Source: DASQDT01 sp036380435 (lineage in GTDB: Bacteria > Acidobacteriota > Blastocatellia > Pyrinomonadales > Pyrinomonadaceae). Taken from it: a DNA stretch of 8,177 nt. The first letter of the stretch is position 1. Every line of letters begins with the position of its first letter. Positions 1-4,789 of this stretch are shown here, in pieces. Location of the stretch: the NCBI GenBank assembly GCA_036380435.1, contig DASVES010000059.1:1-8177 (forward strand). The letters run 5' to 3'. The notes below the pieces were generated by a model. That model worked only from the letters and a program-made list of their open reading frames with translations, did not search any database and was not told where the DNA came from. Made by a program: the position numbers and the translations under genes.

Positions 1-263
1 ACCTTCGCGCCGCGGTCGCCCGCGGGCGGCAGCAGTTCCACCTTGTCAACCTTGCCGATGCGGACGCCGGCGAGACGCACCTCGGAGCCGGAGCGCAGGC
101 CGTCGCCGTTGGCGAACTGGGCGCGCAGCTTCAGCTTCTTCGAGAAGGGCGAGATGTCGCCGGAGGCGTTGAGGATCAGGAAAATAAAAACGCCAATGGC
201 GCCGACCACGAAGAGGCCGACGCGCAAATCCCGCAGCCTGGCCGACTTTTTAACTCCGGGCAT
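1..263 (-). CDS. mlaD: MlaD-type MCE lipid-binding protein, N-terminal part (runs off the left edge)
   Basis: Reading leftward from the ATG at 263-261, the first 87 residues are visible and the rest lies outside the window. The protein starts with a short basic stretch (MPGVKKSARLRDLR). One hydrophobic segment follows at about residues 14-33 (VGLFVVGAIGVFIFLILN), a membrane anchor. Next comes the start of an MCE domain: FANGDGLRSGSEVRLAGVRIG at about 50-70 matches the family pattern of a GL..G..V.LAGV.VG core. MCE proteins of this class form a periplasmic hexameric ring that carries phospholipid between the membranes, working with the MlaE permease and MlaF ATPase. Both are encoded directly upstream on the same strand, which supports the call. 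No clear Shine-Dalgarno sequence precedes the ATG. The 89-base gap after mlaF is mostly filled by a 28-bp hairpin repeat that ends about 12 bases from the start codon, so translation of this gene may depend on that structure. Confidence 0.88.
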   Translation of the reverse strand, partial: MPGVKKSARLRDLRVGLFVVGAIGVFIFLILNASGDISPFSKKLKLRAQFANGDGLRSGSEVRLAGVRIGKVDKVELLPPAGDRGAK

Positions 264-272
264 AATCTTTTT

Positions 273-365
273 GAGGGATGAGGGATGAGGGATGAGGGAT
301 GAAGAGAAGGCACATCGGCGGCGACTCCTCAACTCCTTTCATCCCTCATCCCTCATCCCTCATCC
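273..365. repeat. Heptamer inverted repeat, copy A (between mlaF and mlaD)
   Basis: The left arm at 276-303 is three GGATGAG heptamers followed by GGATGAA. The right arm at 338-365 is its exact reverse complement (TTCATCC plus three CTCATCC), giving a perfect 28-bp inverted repeat around a 34-base loop (304-337). A further GAG at 273-275 extends the left side, so the plus strand has four GGG tracts with 4-base ATGA spacers (275-298), which fits the simple G-quadruplex pattern. Both arms are identical to those of the copy at 7573-7652. The right arm overlaps the end of mlaF and supplies its last residues and stop codon. There is no U-tract, so it is not a canonical terminator. In the mla transcript it would form a strong hairpin between two cistrons. 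Confidence 0.95.
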
Positions 366-1291
366 TTCCTTTCCATGTGTCCGCTGATGAAGCCGCGGAT
401 GTAGGGGTCTTCGTTCTTACGCAGAGCCTCGTCCGTGCCGCTGAAGATGCTGTTGCCGTTGCGGAGCATGATGATCTTCGTGTTGATGAGACAGAGGCGC
501 TCGCCCTCGCGCTCGAAGGTGACCTCGCCGTCGTCGCCCACGATGGCGTACTCCGAGGTCAGGTAGCCGACGTTGTTCATCTCGTGCGTCACGAAGATGG
601 AGGAGACGTCTTCGAGGTCGCGCAGCTTGATGGCCAGCTCGCAGATGGTGCGGGCCGTGGGCGGGTCGAGACCGGCCGTCGGCTCGTCGAAGAGGACGAT
701 GGTCGGGCCGCCGACCAGCGCACGGGCGATGCCGACTCTCCGGCGCATGCCGCCCGACAACTCGTTGGGCATCTTCTCGATGGCGTCTTCGAGGTTGACG
801 AAGCGGAGCATGCGGCGCACCTCCTGCTCGACCTCCTCCTCGGGCACGCCCTGCTCGTGCAGGCGGTAGGCGACGTTGTCGTAGACGGAGAGCGAGTCGA
901 AGAGCGCGCCCTCCTGAAAGACCATGCCGATCTTCTTGCGCACTCCCATCATCTCGGCTTCGGTGTATTCGGTGATGTCCTCGCCGTCAACGAGGATGCG
1001 CCCCGAGTCGGGCTTCAGCAAGCCGAGGATGAGGTTGATAACGGTTGACTTCCCGCCGCCCGAGCCGCCGAGAATGACCTTCGTCTCGCCCCGGTTGACG
1101 ACGAAGCTGAGGCCGTCGAGGATGACGCGCTCGTCGAAGGAGAGAACCACATCCCGAAACTCGATGGCCGGGATGACGCGGTCGTGGTCGTCAACTTCGG
1201 CGAAGGTAGACTCGGCCGCCGCCTCGCTGACCGGGCCGTCGTCAGTGCGATGGACTTCCTTGCTCGGGACTTCGAGATTCGTGGTCGCCAT
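353..1291 (-). CDS. mlaF: MlaF-type phospholipid ABC transporter ATPase
   Basis: This 312-residue ABC ATPase powers the Mla phospholipid transporter from the cytoplasmic face, paired with MlaE. All motifs are present: Walker A GGSGGGKST (about 75-83), Q-loop MVFQEGALF (Q126), signature LSGGM (178-182), Walker B IVLFDEP (198-204) and H-loop H236. The LSGGM signature and the FQEGALFDSLSV stretch are typical of MlaF rather than of general importers. Two oddities stand out. There is an acidic, poorly conserved N-terminal extension of about 40 residues before the core begins at AIEFRDV. There is also an extra stretch of roughly 20 residues between the H-loop and the final strand-turn (about 250-272, GDDGEVTFEREGERL). 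The last residues (KDEG) and the TGA at 355-353 lie inside the heptamer repeat. The ATG at 1291 follows the mlaE stop by 25 bases. A GAGAGG overlapping the mlaE stop is rather distant for a ribosome site, so the exact start is less sure than the gene. Confidence 0.95.
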   Translation of the reverse strand: MATTNLEVPSKEVHRTDDGPVSEAAAESTFAEVDDHDRVIPAIEFRDVVLSFDERVILDGLSFVVNRGETKVILGGSGGGKSTVINLILGLLKPDSGRILVDGEDITEYTEAEMMGVRKKIGMVFQEGALFDSLSVYDNVAYRLHEQGVPEEEVEQEVRRMLRFVNLEDAIEKMPNELSGGMRRRVGIARALVGGPTIVLFDEPTAGLDPPTARTICELAIKLRDLEDVSSIFVTHEMNNVGYLTSEYAIVGDDGEVTFEREGERLCLINTKIIMLRNGNSIFSGTDEALRKNEDPYIRGFISGHMERKDEG

Positions 1292-1316
1292 ACGTTCGGA
1301 ACCGCCGGCCAGCCTC

Positions 1317-2084
1317 TCAAGTGGGCAGTCCTAGAATAACCTGAAGTCCCTTGGTTATAAAGAAGTCCGCGACGATGATGAGGATCGACGACATCACCAC
1401 GGCGGTCGTCGTCGAGCGCCCCACCCCGACCGTTCCGCCCTCCGTCTTCAAACCCTGACGGCACGAGACCGTCCCGATGATGACGGCAAAGGCGAGCGCC
1501 TTGACGAAGCCGCCGACCACATCCTTGGAAGTCAGTCCCTCCCACACGGCGGCGGTATAAGTGCCTGAAAGCATTCCGTAGAGCGTTGTGGAGACCGTCC
1601 AGCCGCCAAGGATGCCGACGGCGTCGGCGATGATGGTGAGGAGCGGCAACATGACGACGAGCGCGATGAGGCGGGGGGCGACGAGCTTGCGGATGGGGTC
1701 GGTGCCGAGCGCGCGCATGGCGTCGATCTGCTGCGAGACGACCATCGAGCCGAGTTCGGCGGCGATGGCTGAGGCCACGCGCCCCGCCACCATCAAACCG
1801 CCGAGGACGGGGCCGAGTTCGCGCACCAGCGCCGTCGCCACCAGACGCCCCGTCTGATCCTGCGCCCCGTAGAATTTCAGCGTCGGGTAGGTCTGGAGGG
1901 CGAGGACGGCGCCGGTGAAGTAGCCGGTCAGCAGCACGATGGTGAGCGAGCCGACGCCGATCACGTCCATCTGCGTGATCATCTCGGGCAGGTAGGTGGG
2001 CCGGCGAAAGAGCCTTCGCGCGGCGCGTGCCGCGAGCAGTGTGGTCTCCTGTACTTCGAGCAGGGCGCGCGTGGCGATGTTCAT
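1317..2084 (-). CDS. mlaE: MlaE-type phospholipid ABC transporter permease
   Basis: This integral inner-membrane permease pairs with the MlaF ATPase and the MlaD ring to move phospholipid across the envelope. From the ATG at 2084 it is 255 residues, close to the usual 255-265. It has the family hallmarks: VRELGPVLGGLMVAGRVASAIAAELGSM followed by QQIDAMRALGTDP (about 88-130), and near the C-terminus CRQGLKTEGGTVGVGRSTTTAVV (about 208-230). Hydrophobic segments lie at about 43-64, 140-168, 192-207 and 228-250. The frame stays open upstream to a TTG at 2132, which would add 16 residues (MGGYRFSREISFPNSP). A GAGG lies only two bases from that TTG, so the ATG at 2084, which gives the normal family length, is preferred, though no strong ribosome site precedes it either. 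It is first in the mlaE-mlaF-mlaD order; mlaF starts 25 bases after its stop. Confidence 0.94.
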   Translation of the reverse strand: MNIATRALLEVQETTLLAARAARRLFRRPTYLPEMITQMDVIGVGSLTIVLLTGYFTGAVLALQTYPTLKFYGAQDQTGRLVATALVRELGPVLGGLMVAGRVASAIAAELGSMVVSQQIDAMRALGTDPIRKLVAPRLIALVVMLPLLTIIADAVGILGGWTVSTTLYGMLSGTYTAAVWEGLTSKDVVGGFVKALAFAVIIGTVSCRQGLKTEGGTVGVGRSTTTAVVMSSILIIVADFFITKGLQVILGLPT

Positions 2085-2241
2085 CGGTGAGTTCGGAAAC
2101 GAGATTTCCCGGCTGAAGCGGTAGCCGCCCAAGACCTCGGCAACCGCCGCGGAGTGGACGGTGTCCGGTCGTAGGGTGACGTGGCCGCACGTCCGCCGGT
2201 ATTTACAAGATGTAGTGCGGCCTGCGTTTAAATGCGGCTCA

Positions 2242-2271
2242 ATGATGCGAAAAAAGGGGCGGGCGCGTCAA
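2242..2271 (-). promoter_or_regulatory. Possible sigma-70-type promoter for mlaEFD
   Basis: On the minus strand TTGACG (2271-2266) is followed after 18 bases by CATCAT (2247-2242). The -35 box is good (5/6) and the -10 box is weak (4/6). Transcription would begin near 2235, leaving a leader of about 150 bases before the mlaE ATG. The match is modest, and read-through from the sigma/Spy operon is an alternative source of mla transcript. Confidence 0.35.
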
Positions 2272-2286
2272 GGGGAAGCGGTCAGT

Positions 2287-2392
2287 CGTGAATCGTAAAT
2301 GGTAAATCGTAAATCGATTTAGTTGAGTATGGAAGCGCCGGCCGAGTCTTTGGCTGAGCCGGATAACACTCAATCACGATTGACGATTCACG
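2287..2392. repeat. Degenerate heptamer inverted repeat, copy C (after the Spy-like gene)
   Basis: The left arm at 2287-2314 is four tandem heptamers: CGTGAAT, CGTAAAT, GGTAAAT, CGTAAAT. The right arm at 2372-2392 is AATCACG, ATTGACG, ATTCACG, the complementary orientation of the same heptamer. The outermost 10 bp pair perfectly (CGTGAATCGT 2287-2296 with ACGATTCACG 2383-2392), and TTGAGT (2323-2328) pairs with ACTCAA (2368-2373). The middle pairs poorly. In the transcript of the sigma/anti-sigma/Spy operon this structure begins within six bases of the stop codon, so it may end or protect that message. There is no U-tract. The heptamer differs from that of the other two repeats, but the architecture is the same. 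Confidence 0.75.
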
Positions 2393-2397
2393 GATTT

Positions 2398-3033
2398 TCA
2401 CGGATTGGGGAAGCCGACGCCGCGGCGGCGCAGGGGGCGACGCGGTTTGGGGAGGTTGTTGGCGTCGCCGGGGGCGTTCGGGGGTTGGGCGAAGGCGTCA
2501 GTCGGAGACGTGCGGGGAGTTTGGCGGTCGCGTCGCCGTTCCATGCGCCGCGTTCGTTGGGCCTGCTGGCGCATTTCGCGGAGCCTGCCGAGTTGTTCGT
2601 CCGTGAGGACGCGGCGGATGCTCCACTCGACCTGCGCGCGCATGCGCGTGGCGGCGGCCTGCGCTTCGGCCAGTTCGCGTGCGCGCTCGCCGACAATGCG
2701 CTCATCGGCCTGACCCGAATAGATGGCCTCGTTGAGCGCGCGGCGCGCCTGATTGACGCGCCGAACGAGCGCGCGCCCTTCCGGCTCGCTCTGTTGCCGT
2801 ATCTCGCGAATCCGGCCGACCTGTTCGGGCGTCAGATTCAGACGTCTCAGGAGGCCCGCGCCGTCGCCGCCACGCGGAGGCCGCGTCTGTCCCTCTTCCT
2901 GCTGCTGCTGCGGGAAATCGTCGTCGCTCTGGGCGAGCGCCTGCCGGGCGGCGGAGAAGAGAATCAACACGCAGAGCGCGAGCCGGAGCGTCGCGCACGC
3001 GCGTTTGAGTAGGGGCTTCATCAATTCCGGCAT
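2398..3033 (-). CDS. Spy/CpxP-like periplasmic stress protein
   Basis: From the ATG at 3033 this is a 211-residue secreted protein. Residues 1-34 form a signal peptide: positive residues K6, K10 and R11, a hydrophobic core LALCVLILFSA, and an ALA|Q cleavage site. The mature part opens with an acidic Gln-rich stretch. It then shows the Spy/CpxP layout of two LTxEQ motifs, LNLTPEQ (65-71) and LTDEQ (143-147), on either side of a long charged helical region rich in Arg and Ala. Members of this family are periplasmic chaperones or metal-stress sensors. The C-terminal 55 residues are unusual: Arg- and Pro-rich, probably disordered, ending RRRGVGFPNP. GGATGAG in front of the ATG at 3033 favours this start over TTG 3045 or ATG 3021. 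It lies 24 bases after the anti-sigma gene, and sigma/anti-sigma/Spy-like order is typical of envelope-stress operons. The exact family is inferred from motifs and context. Confidence 0.8.
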   Translation of the reverse strand: MPELMKPLLKRACATLRLALCVLILFSAARQALAQSDDDFPQQQQEEGQTRPPRGGDGAGLLRRLNLTPEQVGRIREIRQQSEPEGRALVRRVNQARRALNEAIYSGQADERIVGERARELAEAQAAATRMRAQVEWSIRRVLTDEQLGRLREMRQQAQRTRRMERRRDRQTPRTSPTDAFAQPPNAPGDANNLPKPRRPLRRRGVGFPNP

Positions 3034-3057
3034 AGACTCATCCAACTACTTGTCGTC

Positions 3058-3855
3058 TCAGTTGGCCTCTCGCAAAAGATCGTAGAGGCCCGGCAGTCCT
3101 TCCTCTTCGCCCCGCACGTCTTCGAGACCACGGCTGTTCGGGCGCTTCCTGACAACGGAGCGCCCGCGCGATGTCTGACGTACATCATTGACCATGAGGG
3201 GAGCCGGGCGATTCGCTATCTGAGCCTCCCCACGCGCGTTGACTACAGCGCGCTCCAACTCGCGGGCGAACTCCACACGCTGAGCTTCGAGCGCCTCATC
3301 GACGCGCCGCCGGGCCATCTCGTCCGCCTGCTGCGCGTTGAGCATGTCGGGGGCGGGAACCTCGACGCGCTCAACAGTTGTCCTTGTCGGAACGCCCGCG
3401 CGGAAAGAGACGCCGTTGTCGTCCCAGCGCATCTCCGTGCGCGCGAGGACGAGCGCGGCAAGCGCGCAGACGACAAGTGCGGCTGTGGCCGTCCCCGCCC
3501 GGAGCCACAGAGGAGAGAGCGCGAAGAACTCACGCAGGGCGACGCGCGCCCGACGCCTGCGCGCGGGCGGATCGTAGGAAGTCGCCGGGGCCTGTGAGAG
3601 TGCACCGGATAGATCGACTTTGGGCGCGCCACTCATAACTTCATCACGCCACGCGCCGACCCTCTCACGGACGCCGCCGAAAGCGACAAGCTCGTCGCGG
3701 CACACAGCGCACGAGTCGAGATGCCGTGTGAAGAATCTGCTCTCCTCGACGGTCGCCTCGTTGTAGAGGTAAGCCAACAGGTCGCCGCCGCGAGCGCACT
3801 GGCCCGTCGCGCGACCGCCGTGGTCGTTGTCAGATAATCCGAGTCCATTGTTCAT
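3058..3855 (-). CDS. Membrane zf-HC2 anti-sigma factor
   Basis: This 265-residue protein would hold the ECF sigma factor encoded just upstream at the membrane until stress releases it. The N-terminal cytoplasmic part has a complete zinc-binding set: C20, then H45-LDS-C49-AV-C52, which is the C-x24-H-x3-C-x2-C spacing of the zf-HC2/ZAS class. One membrane helix lies at about 117-138 (LWLRAGTATAALVVCALAALVLA), preceded by a basic stretch (PPARRRRARVALR), which places the N-terminus inside. The outer part has a charged, probably coiled-coil region at about 171-210 and an Arg-rich then acidic tail. The ATG at 3855 overlaps the sigma stop as ATGA, the usual sign of translational coupling. The frame is open farther upstream, but that part is antisense-free sigma coding sequence in another frame and is not counted. 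The inducing signal cannot be read from the sequence. Confidence 0.9.
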   Translation of the reverse strand: MNNGLGLSDNDHGGRATGQCARGGDLLAYLYNEATVEESRFFTRHLDSCAVCRDELVAFGGVRERVGAWRDEVMSGAPKVDLSGALSQAPATSYDPPARRRRARVALREFFALSPLWLRAGTATAALVVCALAALVLARTEMRWDDNGVSFRAGVPTRTTVERVEVPAPDMLNAQQADEMARRRVDEALEAQRVEFARELERAVVNARGEAQIANRPAPLMVNDVRQTSRGRSVVRKRPNSRGLEDVRGEEEGLPGLYDLLREAN

Positions 3856-4442
3856 CGCGGGGCGACCTCCGCTGCGTGCTTCTCCAGACGTAGACGCAAT
3901 TGCCTGAGCGCCGTGTAGAGGCGACTCTTGACCGTGCTCAGGGGGACGCCGAGGGCGTCGGCAATCTCCTGAAACGTCAACTCCTCGAACTCCTTCATTA
4001 CAACCACCTCGCGCAACTCCAACGGCAGCGCACAAACGGCCCGCCGCACAGCCTCCGTGCGCTCCCTTCCTTCGACGGCCGCGGCCGGCGAGGCGTGCGC
4101 CGGCGTCGCCAGAAAGCTCTCGCCCCGCGCCTCGACCTGTCCGTCGAGCGCGGTCTCGGCGCGCACGTATGCGCGGCGCTGGCGCGAGACGCAGTGGTTG
4201 ACGGCGATGCGGTGGAGCCAGGAGGAGACTTTAGCCTCGCCCCGGAAGCCGCGCAGGTTGCGGTAGGCCGAGACGAAGGTCTCCTGCGTGGCGTCGCGCG
4301 CGTCCTCGGCGCTCCCGAGGATGCCGAACGTGAGACCGAAAATCTTTCGCTCCCAACGACGCACGATCTCCCCGAACGCGTCGGCCTCGCCGGCCAGGGC
4401 GCGCTCCACCATCTGCTCGTCGCTCGTCGCCGTCTCGATCAT
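3852..4442 (-). CDS. ECF-family RNA polymerase sigma factor (RpoE-like)
   Basis: From the ATG at 4442 this is a 196-residue sigma factor, the usual ECF length. Region 2 spans about 12-82, with the core-binding and -10 recognition stretch DARDATQETFVSAYRNLRGFRG (about 47-68) and SSWLHRIAVNHC (73-84). A variable linker with an Ala-rich stretch follows. Region 4 spans about 132-185: ALPLELREVVVMKEFEELTFQEIADALGVPLSTVKSRLYTALRQLR, a helix-turn-helix for the -35 element. No region 1.1 or 3 and no extra C-terminal domain are seen. The frame is open up to a TTG at 4565, but those 41 residues have no family counterpart, so the inner ATG is chosen. It directs transcription of its own regulon, probably including this operon, and is held by the anti-sigma factor that starts inside its stop codon. 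The leader from the likely promoter is about 155 bases long. Confidence 0.93.
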   Translation of the reverse strand: MIETATSDEQMVERALAGEADAFGEIVRRWERKIFGLTFGILGSAEDARDATQETFVSAYRNLRGFRGEAKVSSWLHRIAVNHCVSRQRRAYVRAETALDGQVEARGESFLATPAHASPAAAVEGRERTEAVRRAVCALPLELREVVVMKEFEELTFQEIADALGVPLSTVKSRLYTALRQLRLRLEKHAAEVAPR

Positions 4443-4606
4443 CAAGCTCTGGCCCGACAGAGTCAGTTCAACCCCCGGCGCAAACAGCAGCGCGCTCAAA
4501 CCCTTAGACGCACTGCTGTTCCGGCTGGTCTGTAAATAATCCGAAACGCGCGTTCGAGGCGGCAACTCACAAACCGGCCGCGACGCACATCACGCGAGAG
4601 AGTCGA

Positions 4607-4636
4607 ATAATAGTCACATTCGCCCATTATTATCAA
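4607..4636 (-). promoter_or_regulatory. Sigma-70-type promoter for the sigma/anti-sigma/Spy operon
   Basis: On the minus strand TTGATA (4636-4631) is followed after 18 bases by TATTAT (4612-4607), a good housekeeping match in an AT-rich island. Transcription would start near 4600. No ECF-type GGAAC/TCTAA pair with proper spacing is seen, so autoregulation by the ECF factor is not evident at this site. Confidence 0.55.
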
Positions 4637-4657
4637 CAAGTTAAAGTTAGTTTAATA

Positions 4658-4686
4658 TTGACACGCGGCTGTTGGCAACGTAATAT
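4658..4686 (+). promoter_or_regulatory. Strong sigma-70-type promoter for the HD-GYP gene
   Basis: A consensus -35 box TTGACA (4658-4663), a 17-base spacer and TAATAT (4681-4686), preceded by AT-rich sequence that could act as an UP element (4640-4657). Transcription would start near 4693, about 95 bases before the HD-GYP ATG. The -35 is perfect; the -10 matches 4 of 6 positions. Confidence 0.6.
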
Positions 4687-4789
4687 TCCCCATGTGCGGA
4701 CATCGGGTTGGTGGCCGCGCGCGGTGGAGTAAAACTTCCCGCCGCCCTTCCCTGAATGTTTTCCGTCGTGCCTCCTGACAGCTTTCACC

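Larger units (their letters stand above)
2085..2397. other. Intergenic stretch between the Spy-like gene and mlaE
   Basis: No coding sequence is supported in these roughly 310 bases. The part nearest mlaE (2085-2132) is an in-frame open stretch that could be a TTG-started N-terminal extension. The middle (2242-2271) holds a possible minus-strand promoter, preceded by a GC-rich block with a run of A residues (2250-2255). The right part (2287-2392) is a large imperfect inverted repeat with heptamer-based arms, directly after the stop codon of the Spy-like gene. A shorter inverted repeat CCGGC (2338-2342)/GCCGG (2358-2362) lies at its centre. Confidence 0.7.
4443..4789. other. Divergent intergenic region between the sigma operon and the HD-GYP gene
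   Basis: About 350 bases separate the two start codons. The sigma-proximal part (4443-4600) is GC-rich leader that stays open in the sigma frame to the TTG at 4565. The centre (about 4600-4690) is a sharply AT-rich island in otherwise GC-rich DNA and holds both promoters, back to back with -35 boxes about 22 bases apart. AATAAT (4606-4611) and ATTATT (4626-4631) form a short inverted repeat across the sigma promoter. The part nearest the HD-GYP gene (4690-4789) holds nothing I recognise. Confidence 0.7.

Noticed and set aside
273..365. CRISPR array
   Set aside because: The 7-base units are contiguous without spacers and the arms are inverted.
299..1048. Long open frame on the plus strand opposite mlaF
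   Set aside because: It is the antisense shadow of a well-supported ABC ATPase with high GC third positions; its protein is His/Asp/Val-rich with no recognisable domain.
1015..2190. 391-codon minus-strand frame overlapping mlaE and mlaF
   Set aside because: It is out of frame with both motif-rich genes and its translation is Arg/His-rich low complexity.
2323..3012. Plus-strand open frame opposite the Spy-like gene
   Set aside because: The minus-strand product has a signal peptide and LTxEQ motifs; the plus-strand product has neither a domain nor a ribosome site.
4490..4535. ECF-type autoregulatory promoter on the minus strand (GGAAC followed by GTCTAA) ahead of the sigma gene
   Set aside because: Only about 8 bases separate the two boxes; ECF promoters need about 15-17.
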